From Arthrobacter sp. StoSoilB22 (GTDB lineage: Bacteria > Actinomycetota > Actinomycetes > Actinomycetales > Micrococcaceae), in the NCBI RefSeq assembly GCF_019977315.1, contig NZ_AP024652.1, forward strand, positions 4,092,001-4,156,000: a stretch of 64,000 nt of DNA, given 5' to 3'. This document shows, piece by piece, positions 54,923 to 63,083 of the stretch. The notes beneath the pieces are model-generated. The model had not been told where the DNA came from. It was given only the letters and a program-made list of their open reading frames with translations, and searched no databases. Position numbers and translations under genes: made by a program. Position 1 is the first letter of the stretch, and every line of letters begins with the position of its first letter.

Positions 54923-54977
54923 ATGTAGTCGCTGTCTACATGGTAGGCAGTGTCTACATTGTTGTCAATGACTACAT
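54923..54977. promoter_or_regulatory. Operator repeats between SDR and TetR genes
   Basis: TGTCTACAT (54933-54941), TGTCTACAT (54951-54959) and TGACTACAT (54969-54977) recur at exactly 18-base steps. The first is also the right half of palindrome ATGTAGTCGCTGTCTACAT (54923-54941). TetR proteins usually bind such half-sites as dimers, here probably two or more. Confidence 0.8.
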
Positions 54978-54994
54978 TGGCCTAGACTTGACCC

Positions 54995-55606
54995 ATGACT
55001 GACCAGCCCTACCACCACGGCAAACTCCGGGAAGCACTTTTGGAGCGTGCCATGGAAACCATCGAAGAAGCTGGCGTGGACGGACTCTCCCTGCGGCAGC
55101 TGGCCCGCGACGTGAACGTCAGCCACGGAGCCCCGGCCAAACACTTCCGCGACAAGCAGGCCCTGATCGACGCCGTGGCCATGGCCGGCTTTGAGTCGAT
55201 GAACCGCCGCATTCGGGATGCCGCCCAGTCCTATGAAAACCTCCGGGGACGTTTCGTCAGCGTTGGGAAGGCGTACGTCGACTTCGCCGTTGAGCACCCC
55301 GCACTGCTGACGGTGATGTACTCCACCAAGCACCACCCCGATTCCAGCGATGAACTTCGAAGCACCGGCGCCCAAGGCATACACCTCGCCCAGGCCATGA
55401 TCGCTGAAGCGCAGGAGGCCGGCGTCCTGGCTCCCGGCAACCCCGAGACACTGGCTATGGTGTGCTTCGTCAGCCTCCATGGCACAGCCCTTCTCGCGGC
55501 TGGCGGGCAGTTGGACGGAAATTCAGTGGAAGACGTGGTCATTGCCACCACGGACACTTTATGGGCAGGAATGACGGCCGGAGTCCCGGCCGCGCAAGTC
55601 AACTAA
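54995..55606 (+). CDS. TetR/AcrR-family regulator
   Basis: The 203-residue protein has the TetR helix-turn-helix at about 10-55 (LREALLERAMETIEEAGVDG, LSLRQLARDVNVSHGAPAKH) and a TetR_C ligand domain. The ATG is 18 bases from the last operator repeat, so it should repress itself and the divergent SDR gene. The inducer is unknown. Confidence 0.92.
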   Translation: MTDQPYHHGKLREALLERAMETIEEAGVDGLSLRQLARDVNVSHGAPAKHFRDKQALIDAVAMAGFESMNRRIRDAAQSYENLRGRFVSVGKAYVDFAVEHPALLTVMYSTKHHPDSSDELRSTGAQGIHLAQAMIAEAQEAGVLAPGNPETLAMVCFVSLHGTALLAAGGQLDGNSVEDVVIATTDTLWAGMTAGVPAAQVN

Positions 55607-55620
55607 GCCTCGCAAGTCCA

Positions 55621-56739
55621 CTAAGCCGCGATCCCGGCAATCACTTCCCGCACCGCCGAGCTCAGGAGGAAGTTGCGGCAGCCCACTCCCCCGGGCTCGG
55701 CCGTCTGCGGCACGTACCCAAAGCCGAGTTCATACACAGGGTCCGCGAACCCCAAAGATGCGCTGGCGCCGTCGTGCCCGAACGCACGGTAGCTGCCGAA
55801 CGGCATCCGCGTATGGGATTTCATGAAAACGGTGCCGAAGCAGCCCGTCTCGCCAAACACGCGGTCGATCCCGAAGACCTGTTCAGCGGAGACTGTCCGG
55901 ATGGTTTCCTCTGTCAGGAGAGGTGGCGTGGCGGCTTCGCCTTCCAGCCCGGTCAGCGCCGCAGCATAGATCCTCGCCATGCCTTCCGCGCTGGCCACGC
56001 CGGCCGCCGAGCTCAGCCCCGCCGCCCTGACTTCACGGATGTTGGGCAGGTCCAGGATGTCACCGACTGCCGAGTTGGCAGCCAGGCCGAAGTGACTGGC
56101 CGGGTCCACCCATGGCCACGACGGGTCGGCCGCCCAACGGAAAGGTGCAAAGCGGGCTTCCTGGGACTCCGGGAGGCCAAGGTAGAAATGCGCGCCCGTG
56201 ACTGCGCGGATGCGCTGCTCGAAAACCTGCTGCAGCGTGGAACCGGTGATGCGCCAGCACAGCTCTTCCATGAAGATGCCAATGGTCAGCGCGTGATATC
56301 CGAATGCCGCGCCGGGCTTCCACAGGGGCGGCAGCTGTGCGAGCTTGGCGGCTGCGAGCTCTGAGTTGTTGACCTCGTGGAGGGTCAGGCCACCTTCCAC
56401 TCCAAGGAGCCCGGCCTGATGCGAAAGTAGCTGCGCCACCGTCACTGAGGACTTGCCCTCAGCGCCGAACTCGGGCCAGTACTTGACCACTTCGGCTTCA
56501 AGATCCAACTGGCCGTCCTGGACGAGCAACGCGATGACCAGGCCGGCCATGCCTTTGGAACACGAGAAGACGCCCGTGACGGAATCAGGGCGGATGTGCG
56601 GGCCGCCGCTGAGGTCCAGCACCTTGACGCCGCGATGGTACGCCGCCACTTGCGCAGAATAGTCAGGATCCTGCTCGAGAAAACGGCCAAAGAGCTCGGC
56701 GACGGGTTCGAAACCTGGGGCGATCAGCTGTGACTGCAT
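55621..56739 (-). CDS. Serine hydrolase, class C beta-lactamase/esterase family
   Basis: The 372-residue protein has the catalytic SxxK in GVFSCSKGMAGL (about 82-92), a YxxL-type second motif in FGYHALTIGIFM, and a C-terminal motif near FGHDGASASLGFADP. No signal peptide is present, so it is cytoplasmic and more likely an EstB-like esterase than a true beta-lactamase. It is convergent with the TetR gene. Confidence 0.9.
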   Translation of the reverse strand: MQSQLIAPGFEPVAELFGRFLEQDPDYSAQVAAYHRGVKVLDLSGGPHIRPDSVTGVFSCSKGMAGLVIALLVQDGQLDLEAEVVKYWPEFGAEGKSSVTVAQLLSHQAGLLGVEGGLTLHEVNNSELAAAKLAQLPPLWKPGAAFGYHALTIGIFMEELCWRITGSTLQQVFEQRIRAVTGAHFYLGLPESQEARFAPFRWAADPSWPWVDPASHFGLAANSAVGDILDLPNIREVRAAGLSSAAGVASAEGMARIYAAALTGLEGEAATPPLLTEETIRTVSAEQVFGIDRVFGETGCFGTVFMKSHTRMPFGSYRAFGHDGASASLGFADPVYELGFGYVPQTAEPGGVGCRNFLLSSAVREVIAGIAA

Positions 56740-56764
56740 TCAGACAGCCTACGCGGCGGCCGAT

Positions 56765-57652
56765 TCAGGCCTGGGGAGTTTTCCACACCCAAGGCGTTTT
56801 TGGCACATTTTGCGGGGTGAAGTGCTGGAGCGCATCCTGGACGCTTCCGGCAGGCAAATCCAGGGACCCAAGGATCAGGTCACGCACGCGTTGGACGGGA
56901 ATTCCGACGGCGGCGAGGTCGCCCAGCGTCACGGCACCGTCGCGCTTTGCCAGCCTGACGCCGTCGTGATTCACCACCAGCGGAACGTGGGCGTATTCAG
57001 GGACCTGCAGCCCCAGCAGCGTCGCCAGGTAGGCCTGCCGCGGGGTGGACGGGAGGAGGTCATCGCCGCGCACCACCTGGTCAATTCCTTGGGCAGCATC
57101 GTCAACAACTACCGCGAGGTTGTAGGCGGTGACGCCGTCGTTCCGGCGAAGCACAAAGTCATCCACCACTCCCAGGTAGGTGCCGTGCAACTGGTCCTCA
57201 ACAGCCCACTCTGTAACGTCGGACCGCAGGCGGATGGATGCCGGACGCGTCGCATGCCGGATCTCGCGTTCGGCGTGCGAAAGTCGCCGGCACGTCCCCG
57301 GATAAGCGCCCTGCGGGGCGTGCGGTGCGGACGGAGCTTCCTGGATCTCCCGCCGCGTGCAGAAGCACTCGTAGGTGCGGCCGTCAGCCGTGAGGCGCGC
57401 AATCGCGGCTTCGTACAGTTCCGCGCGCTCGGTCTGGCGCACGACGGCGGCGTCCCACCTGACGCCGACGGCCTGCAGGTCGCGGAGCTGCTCAGCCTCG
57501 GCACCGGAGCGGGCGCGGTCCAGATCCTCGACGCGCAGCAGGAAATCCCGGCCGCTGGACTTGGCGAATAGCCAGGCGAGAATTGCGGTGCGAAGGTTGC
57601 CGACGTGCAGTTCGCCGGAGGGGCTCGGGGCGAAGCGGCCAGCGGAAGTCAT
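56765..57652 (-). CDS. gluQ: Glutamyl-Q tRNA(Asp) synthetase
   Basis: The 295-residue protein is a truncated glutamyl-tRNA synthetase: RFAPSPSGELHVGNLRTAIL with the HIGH-equivalent HVGN, zinc ligands in CFCTRREI and YPGTC, and the KMSKS-equivalent RLAKRDGAVTL. Lacking the anticodon-binding domain, GluQRS attaches glutamate to queuosine in tRNA-Asp. The ATG at 57652 precedes MTSAGRFAPSPSG; an upstream frame is not homologous. A strong hairpin precedes it. Confidence 0.94.
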   Translation of the reverse strand: MTSAGRFAPSPSGELHVGNLRTAILAWLFAKSSGRDFLLRVEDLDRARSGAEAEQLRDLQAVGVRWDAAVVRQTERAELYEAAIARLTADGRTYECFCTRREIQEAPSAPHAPQGAYPGTCRRLSHAEREIRHATRPASIRLRSDVTEWAVEDQLHGTYLGVVDDFVLRRNDGVTAYNLAVVVDDAAQGIDQVVRGDDLLPSTPRQAYLATLLGLQVPEYAHVPLVVNHDGVRLAKRDGAVTLGDLAAVGIPVQRVRDLILGSLDLPAGSVQDALQHFTPQNVPKTPWVWKTPQA

Positions 57653-57667
57653 GATCCAAGCCAACCA

Positions 57668-57715
57668 CAAGAGCCCCTCAGCTACCGCAACGATCCGGTA
57701 GCTCAGGGGCTCTTG
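57668..57715. repeat. 20-bp inverted repeat upstream of gluQ
   Basis: CAAGAGCCCCTCAGCTACCG (57668-57687) pairs with CGGTAGCTCAGGGGCTCTTG (57696-57715) with one mismatch and an 8-base loop. It lies just before the gluQ start with no T-run. It could be a transcript leader structure, or the end of an unseen RNA. Confidence 0.8.
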
Positions 57716-57967
57716 CTGTGACGCCCGGGTGAAGGGGCGGGTGCAGAATGACAATGCTGTGAACAAGAGTCAATCAGCGGCTGCTTCCTTGCGGGAAACC
57801 TGTGCAGGGCTCCGGGTGGTGTTCCGGGGTCCTGGTGCCTGCGGGTTTTGGCGGTAGCCTCGTCCTGCTTCGTTGTCATCATTTGAGCAGAAGACATACA
57901 GTTGGTGCAACGGACATCAGAACGATTAGTCGATCTGACCAGTCTTACGTGAAAACTTAGTCAGGGA
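57716..57967. other. Intergenic region, no gene seen
   Basis: About 250 bases between the hairpin and the AsnC-type gene. No believable gene; a 64-residue minus-strand frame there is low complexity. The promoter of the AsnC gene must lie in the right part. Confidence 0.5.
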
Positions 57968-58435
57968 GTGGTCACATTGCAGGAACTCGACGCCACGGAC
58001 CGCCGGATCCTCGCTGCTTTGGACGAGGATCCACGCGTGCCCATCATGGTGCTGGCCCAGAAGCTGCACCTCGCTCGCGGAACGGTTCAGTCGCGCCTGG
58101 AACGAATGACGGCGTCCGGCGCCCTCCGCCCCAACAGCAGCCGCGTCCTGCCCTCGGCTTTGGGGCGTGGCGTGGCTGCCGCCGTCAGCGCCGAACTCGA
58201 TCAAAGTCACCTGAATGAGGCCATCGCTGCACTGCGGGAGATCCCGGAAGTCCTGGAATGCCACGCCCCGGCCGGCGACACCGACCTCATCATCAGGGTG
58301 GTTGCCAAGAGTCCGGACGATCTCTACCGGGTATCGGAAGAGATTCGCCTGTGCCCTGGCATAGTGCGCACGTCAACCAGCATGTTCCTCCGGGAAGTGA
58401 TCCCCTACCGGACCACTGGCTTGCTCGCGGAGTAG
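57968..58435 (+). CDS. Lrp/AsnC-family regulator (first)
   Basis: The 155-residue protein has an N-terminal HTH (LDATDRRILAALDEDPRVPI, ARGTVQSRLERM) and a RAM/AsnC effector domain (about 75-150, with GDTDLIIRVVAKSPDDLYRV). It begins at GTG 57968; TTG at 57977, eight bases after AGGGAG, is an alternative. These regulators sense amino acids. Convergent with the second AsnC gene. Confidence 0.9.
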   Translation: MVTLQELDATDRRILAALDEDPRVPIMVLAQKLHLARGTVQSRLERMTASGALRPNSSRVLPSALGRGVAAAVSAELDQSHLNEAIAALREIPEVLECHAPAGDTDLIIRVVAKSPDDLYRVSEEIRLCPGIVRTSTSMFLREVIPYRTTGLLAE

Positions 58436-58439
58436 GGCC

Positions 58440-58895
58440 TTAGACCGGGGGTCCGATGTTGGTTTTCAGGTTCTTCATCACCAGCGTTGAGGTCAGCCGT
58501 TCAACCGCGGGAAGGGCCGCCAGTTCGTCGTCGTAGAACCGCTGATACGCGGGGAGGTCCGCGGCAATGACCTTCAGCAGATAGTCAGGCGACCCGAAGA
58601 GCCGCTGCGCCTCCACGATGTTGGGACTGGCGGTGACGCGCTCTTCAAACTCCGCCATGATGGTGCGTTCCACCTGCTTGAGGGTCACAAAAACAATCGC
58701 TTCGAAACCCAGGCCCACTGCGGCAGGGTCGATGTCTGCACGGTAGCCGCGGATCACCCCTGAGGATTCCAAATCGCGGAGCCGCCGGTGGCAGGGAGCC
58801 ACCGTCAAACCCACCTTCGAAGCAAGGGCTGTGGCAGTCATCCGGCCGTCATCTTGGAGGTGGCGCAAAATACTTCTATCGATCCCGTCAATCAC
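58440..58895 (-). CDS. Lrp/AsnC-family regulator (second)
   Basis: The 151-residue protein has HTH (GIDRSILRHLQDDGRMTATA, LTVAPCHRRLRDLESSG) and a RAM domain with GSPDYLLKVIAADLPAYQRF. It is divergent from the LysE exporter gene at 58999, the classic LysG/Lrp-exporter layout, so it likely controls export of an amino acid. Confidence 0.92.
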   Translation of the reverse strand: MIDGIDRSILRHLQDDGRMTATALASKVGLTVAPCHRRLRDLESSGVIRGYRADIDPAAVGLGFEAIVFVTLKQVERTIMAEFEERVTASPNIVEAQRLFGSPDYLLKVIAADLPAYQRFYDDELAALPAVERLTSTLVMKNLKTNIGPPV

Positions 58896-58998
58896 GCAAT
58901 AATCTTACCGGGAACGACGGGCAGTGGGCTAAAAAGAGGAACACTTATGGTCGGTTTTTCCCTAGAGTTTTCCTACCACCTAGCCCTGGAGAGAAAAC

Positions 58999-59640
58999 GT
59001 GAACCCGCAGCTGTTTATGGCCTTCATGATCGTCGCCGTCAGCTTGGCGTGCACGCCCGGCGTCGACTGGGCTTACTCGATTTCGGCCGGCCTCAAGCAA
59101 CGCAGCTTCGTCCCCGCCGTCGCCGGCCTGTGCAGCGGATACGTCGTCCACACCGCGCTAATGACGGCAGGGTTGGCAGCCCTCTTGGCGGGAGTCCCAG
59201 GACTACTGGGGTGGCTGACCATCGCGGGAGCTGCCTACTTGCTGTGGCTCGGCGTGGCTACCATCCGCTCGTGGCGAGGCGCGAGCTTCAGTGCGGAAGG
59301 CGGCGTCGTGCAGTCCGGAAACCAGCTCCGCACCTTCCTTCAGGGCATGGGCACCAGCGGTATAAATCCCAAAGGCCTGCTCTTCTTCGTGGCGCTGGTG
59401 CCACAGTTCGTCAGCCCCGAGGCGGCACTGCCGGTTCCGGTCCAGTCCGGCTTGCTGGGCCTGACCTTCGTGATCCTGGCCGGGATGGTGTACACCGCCG
59501 TCGCATTGACCTCCAGGACACTGCTGGCTTCCCGGCCCGGCGCCGCCCGCGTTGTGACCCTGATCAGCGGAATCATCATGATCGGGCTGGGGACAGTGCT
59601 GTTGTCCGAGCAACTCCTTCCGCTTCTACCGCAGATATAG
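58999..59640 (+). CDS. LysE-family amino-acid exporter
   Basis: The 213-residue membrane protein has about six hydrophobic helices with the LysE/RhtB features FMIVAVSLACTPGVDWAYSI and ISAGLKQRSFVPAVAGLCSG, plus NPKGLLFFVALVPQFV. It would export an amino acid when the regulator next door senses excess. Confidence 0.92.
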   Translation: MNPQLFMAFMIVAVSLACTPGVDWAYSISAGLKQRSFVPAVAGLCSGYVVHTALMTAGLAALLAGVPGLLGWLTIAGAAYLLWLGVATIRSWRGASFSAEGGVVQSGNQLRTFLQGMGTSGINPKGLLFFVALVPQFVSPEAALPVPVQSGLLGLTFVILAGMVYTAVALTSRTLLASRPGAARVVTLISGIIMIGLGTVLLSEQLLPLLPQI

Positions 59641-59651
59641 CCGGCACGCCG

Positions 59652-60119
59652 CTAGGCCGCAAGCAGCTCATCCAGGCGCTCGTATCCTTCGATCACGCCG
59701 TAGTCCATCCCGGTAGCCAAAGCCATGTCCCGTGCTTCAACCGAGGGGTAGACCTCGTGCGCGGACATCCGCGTCCTGCCATCGATATCTTCGAAAGTGG
59801 TGGTGCTGATGACCACTTGGTTGGGCGCGCCCTCGAACTCGACGGTCTGGATGATCAAAGCGTCGGGTTCGACCGTGTGGAAAACGCCGCGGAATCCGGC
59901 CATTCCGTTATCGTCGCCGCTCTCGTAGCGCCAGCTGCCGCCAGTGGTGGCGTTGTACTCGGTAATTTTCGTTTGAGTACTGCGCGGGCCCAGCCACTTA
60001 GCCAAGAGATCCGGATCAACGTGGGCTTTGAAGACCGCACTGACCGGGGCATCGAATTCACGGACCGTGTCAACGAACGGGACGCCAGGGTCAGCGGTGA
60101 TTGTTGTTGGATTGCTCAT
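59652..60119 (-). CDS. SRPBCC (AHSA1-like) domain protein
   Basis: The 155-residue protein has the AHSA1/START-like pattern: REFDAPVSAVFKAHVDPDLL, AKWLGPR, GGSWRYES, FRGVFHTVEPDALIIQTVEF and YPSVEARDMALATGMDYGVI. It likely binds a small hydrophobic molecule. Its start overlaps the ArsR stop (ATGA), the common ArsR-SRPBCC pairing. Confidence 0.9.
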   Translation of the reverse strand: MSNPTTITADPGVPFVDTVREFDAPVSAVFKAHVDPDLLAKWLGPRSTQTKITEYNATTGGSWRYESGDDNGMAGFRGVFHTVEPDALIIQTVEFEGAPNQVVISTTTFEDIDGRTRMSAHEVYPSVEARDMALATGMDYGVIEGYERLDELLAA

Positions 60120-60487
60120 TTCAGTTCCTCTTTCTTCTTTGCTGGTTTGTTTTCTTGTTGTTGGTGAGAGTCACCGGCACCCAGCAGCTCGTCCAGCTGC
60201 CGGAAGCGCGACTCGGCGATCAGCCGGTACTGGTCAATCCATGCGGTCAGCCGCTCCAAGGCGGCAGCATCCAAGTGGACAGGCCTGCGCTGGGCGTCGC
60301 GTGAGCGGGTTACCAATCCTGCGTGCTCCAGGACTTGTATATGTTTGGAAACCGCCTGCTTGGTGATGGCGAACGGTTCAGCGAGCTCGTTGACGGTGGC
60401 GTCTCCCCGGGACAGGCGTGCCACCATGGCCCGCCTCACCGGATCCGCCAAAGCCATGAAGGCCCTGTCCAGAGCTTCTTGCTCCAC
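60116..60487 (-). CDS. ArsR-family regulator
   Basis: The protein of about 123 residues has an ArsR winged helix (MALADPVRRAMVARLSRGDA, AITKQAVSKHIQVLEHAG) and a charged Lys/Gln tail. No ArsR metal-binding CxC is visible, so it is of the SRPBCC-linked non-metal type. Start GTG 60487. TTGATCAA palindromes upstream are its likely operators. Confidence 0.9.
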   Translation of the reverse strand: MEQEALDRAFMALADPVRRAMVARLSRGDATVNELAEPFAITKQAVSKHIQVLEHAGLVTRSRDAQRRPVHLDAAALERLTAWIDQYRLIAESRFRQLDELLGAGDSHQQQENKPAKKKEELK

Positions 60488-60516
60488 TGCCGCATCAACC
60501 TCTCATCATCAACTCT

Positions 60517-60540
60517 TTGATCAACTGAATAATTGATCAA
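60517..60540. promoter_or_regulatory. Paired TTGATCAA palindromes upstream of ArsR gene
   Basis: TTGATCAA occurs at 60517-60524 and 60533-60540, with a related TTGATTGATTAA after it (about 60545-60556). The pair lies 30 bases before the regulator start and fits an autoregulatory operator. Confidence 0.65.
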
Positions 60541-60592
60541 CCGTTTGATTGATTAAGAGATTACGCCTTTCCCAGGGAAGGCACAATGGTTG

Positions 60593-61564
60593 TTATTCGC
60601 CGCCCAGCTGCCTGAAGTCGTTCTCCCATAGACGCCGCATCTCGGCATCCTTCCGGATCACTTCCAAAGTCTCCAGCTCCGCAGGCGGGGCCGGCCGTTT
60701 GGACCACGGAGTCAACGTCCGCCGGCCCTGGTCAAGAGCGAGCAGGGCCCTGTCAGTCAACGCATCATTCTTCAGCGCCAAATTGGTCTTACGACGCCGG
60801 AGCACTTCTTTGAGGGCCACCTGAGCCGACTCGAAGTCACCCCTGGCCCGTTGCGACCGCGCCCGGATCAGCAAAAGCGCCGCCGAGAGGTCGTCCGTGT
60901 TCAGCAAACCCTCAGTCCACAGGACCACATCACGGTGCCGTTCCAACGAGTACGCCGCTGTGCAGCGCGCCAACGCCGAAGGCAACGACGGCGGCAACGT
61001 CACCACTGCTTCCAACGCCGCCTCGGTCATCCCCATTTCCCGAAGGCAATGGGACAGCGCCAAAAACACGGACTCCTCACTGAACAGGACCGGAACCTCA
61101 ATCCGTTCGGCCACCTCAACCTTGGTGACCACCTGCCCAAGGTACATTGCCGAGAACTGGCTGGCGTCGTCGTCGATCCTTGTTGTTAAACCGCGTTGCA
61201 GAAGCTCGGACGCCCTCAAAAACCCGCCATGTTTGTACGCGAGCAAACCGGCCATCACATGACACAGGCCCGCCCATCCGGGATACATACGGCCGAAGGC
61301 CAGAAGCCGATCCGGCTCCGTGGAGGTGAAAACGGCCTCGTGCATGGCCTTCGCCGTCTTGGAGGACAACATCCTCAGCCGCGGGACGTTGCCGGCTACA
61401 GTCAACCGTGCATGATCGCGGCCGCTCAGGACACCGGAGAGCACATCATTCACGCCGTCAGCGAGCCCCCGCACGGAGGTGCGGACGTAGCCCTCGCGGA
61501 AAGGAGTGAGATCGCGGGTGTCGTGGAAAATCGTGTGCACGCGTCCGTTGGGAGCTTGGCTCAT
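60593..61564 (-). CDS. Actinobacterial TPR-like protein, function unknown
   Basis: The 323-residue protein is all-helical with repeat-like pairs: LLAFGRMYPGWAGLCHVMAG, SALARCTAAYSLERHRDVVL and LLIRARSQRARGDFESAQVA. It has no signal peptide or catalytic motif. TPR-like scaffolds mediate protein contacts. The frame runs from MSQAPNGRVHTIFHDTRDLT. I do not assign a function. Confidence 0.65.
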   Translation of the reverse strand: MSQAPNGRVHTIFHDTRDLTPFREGYVRTSVRGLADGVNDVLSGVLSGRDHARLTVAGNVPRLRMLSSKTAKAMHEAVFTSTEPDRLLAFGRMYPGWAGLCHVMAGLLAYKHGGFLRASELLQRGLTTRIDDDASQFSAMYLGQVVTKVEVAERIEVPVLFSEESVFLALSHCLREMGMTEAALEAVVTLPPSLPSALARCTAAYSLERHRDVVLWTEGLLNTDDLSAALLLIRARSQRARGDFESAQVALKEVLRRRKTNLALKNDALTDRALLALDQGRRTLTPWSKRPAPPAELETLEVIRKDAEMRRLWENDFRQLGGE

Positions 61565-61718
61565 AATTCCATGCTAACCGCCGCTGAACTGGGCACATCC
61601 CCTGCTATCGGAGGCATTTCAGGAGTATTATGGCGGCGTCGGCAAGGTTTTTGCCACAGCCCTTGCCGCAGGTCGGCTCTCCATGAGAAGAGCCGGGTAA
61701 CAGCGTGAAAGGGAGGAC

Positions 61719-62201
61719 TTGATGACCACCGCTTCGCACCCCGCCGAACACCACCACATGATGGGGTTGACGCTACGCAACACCGCCATGGGCGTTGGCA
61801 TTGTATTTCTGCTGGTTGGCGTCCTGGGCTTCATCCCCGGGATCACCACCAATTTCGGCGCCATGACCTTTGCGGGACATGAATCCGGCGCCATGCTGCT
61901 TGGAGTCTTCCAAGTGTCCGTACTCCACAACATCGTTCATCTGCTGTTTGGCGTGGCCGGCTTGGCCATGGCAAGGAACGCACGCATGGCCCGCCTGTTC
62001 CTCTTGGGCGGCGGCGCCGTGTACATCGTTCTTTGGATCTATGGCCTGGTCATCAACCAGGAAACAGGCGCCAACTTTGTCCCCTTCAACACCGCTGACA
62101 ACTGGCTGCACCTGATCCTCGGCGTTGCCATGATCGGTCTGGGAGCCTGGCTCGGTAGGGACGCCATGGACGAAACAACCACAGCGCGACGGAAGATGTA
62201 G
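61719..62201 (+). CDS. DUF4383 membrane protein
   Basis: The 160-residue protein has four hydrophobic helices and the DUF4383 motifs GVLGFIPGITTNFGAMTFAG and SVLHNIVHLLFGVAGLAMAR, then TADNWLHLILGVAMIGLG. The family is widespread in actinobacteria, function unknown. A textbook terminator follows. Confidence 0.9.
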   Translation: MMTTASHPAEHHHMMGLTLRNTAMGVGIVFLLVGVLGFIPGITTNFGAMTFAGHESGAMLLGVFQVSVLHNIVHLLFGVAGLAMARNARMARLFLLGGGAVYIVLWIYGLVINQETGANFVPFNTADNWLHLILGVAMIGLGAWLGRDAMDETTTARRKM

Positions 62202-62229
62202 CCCCTTCCGCACGTCTTGCAGAATAACG

Positions 62230-62269
62230 ACGGCGGCAGTCCCCTTAAGCGGGACGGCCGCCGTTTTTT
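62230..62269 (+). terminator. Rho-independent terminator
   Basis: ACGGCGGCAGTCCC, loop CTTAAGC and GGGACGGCCGCCGT followed by TTTTTT make a strong hairpin and T-run 29 bases after the DUF4383 stop. Confidence 0.92.
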
Positions 62270-62285
62270 GTGCCCTCCCGGCTTC

Positions 62286-62348
62286 CGCCGAGATGCCACT
62301 TAATGACAATGTTGGCGCCCCGGATTGTCATCAAATGCCAACTCGGCG
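62286..62348. repeat. Long palindrome between convergent genes
   Basis: CGCCGAG (62286-62292) pairs with CTCGGCG (62342-62348). Inside, TGCCA-like segments and ATGACAAT (62303-62310) pair with ATTGTCAT (62324-62331). It follows the terminator of the DUF4383 gene and precedes the response-regulator stop, so it may terminate the opposite strand. Confidence 0.7.
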
Positions 62349-62403
62349 AGAGTTTTTGGGTCTCGACGACAGGTCCCGGCTACCGCGGGGCGCGGCCACC
62401 CAA

Positions 62404-63083
62404 CTATCCGAGCAGCCGGTGCTCGTACGCGAAGGACACGAGTTGAAGACGCGTCCCGACACCCAGCTTTGTTAGGACGCTGCGCAGATGCGTCTTGACG
62501 GTAGCCTCGGACACGAACAAGCTCTCAGCCATTGCACTGTTGCTCAAACCCTTGGCGCCAGCAGAAAGACGTCCCGTTCCCGAGCAGACAACGGTTCCAG
62601 AACCGAAAGATCCGGACCCTCGGCCGGGACCGCCCGGGCCGCGTGCTGAAACAGGTCGTGCACCGATCCGGGCGCGATGACCGAGTACCCCGAGTGAACA
62701 GTCCTGACTGCCGCCAACAGGAACTCCGGCTCGGCACTTTTGAGCAGATACCCGCTTGCTCCCGCCTGCACGGCTTCCACCACAGCCTGGTCGCGATTGA
62801 ATGTGGTCAAGGCGATGATCTTCGGCTTGACCAAACCGCCACGCGAGGCCGCGTCCCAAATGTGCTTGGTGGCAGTCACACCATCCATGACAGGCATCCG
62901 AAGATCCATCAGCACGACGTCCGGCGGCTGCTCTGCCGCGAGCGCAACAGCTTGGATGCCATCCTCCGCCTCCCACGCAAGCAGCATGTCCGACTGACTT
63001 TCAACAAGCATCCGGATGCCCGCTCGGAACAACGGTTGATCGTCCACCAACGCTACGGAAATGGGCGCAGAAGCCTCAGTCAT
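62404..63083 (-). pseudogene. LuxR-type response regulator with frameshift
   Basis: Two frames together make one NarL/LuxR response regulator. The first (63083-62544) has the receiver domain (VALVDDQPLFRAGIRMLVES; Asp in VVLMDLRMPVMDG; Lys in YLLKSAE) and starts the HTH (LSARERDVFLLA). It then stops at TGA. The rest of the HTH (AKGLSNSAMAESLFVSEATV, KTHLRSVLTKLGVGTRLQ) continues in another frame to 62404. One missing base near 62554-62560, where GCGGCCAAG is expected but GCGCCAAG is present, explains the break. The start overlaps the kinase gene by eight bases. It is either a real inactivation or a sequencing error. Confidence 0.85.

Noticed and set aside
55621..56739. True secreted beta-lactamase
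   Set aside because: No signal peptide; the motif pattern fits cytoplasmic EstB-like esterases equally well or better.
57703..57897. 64-residue minus-strand frame between gluQ and the AsnC gene
   Set aside because: Low complexity, no ribosome site and no family resemblance.
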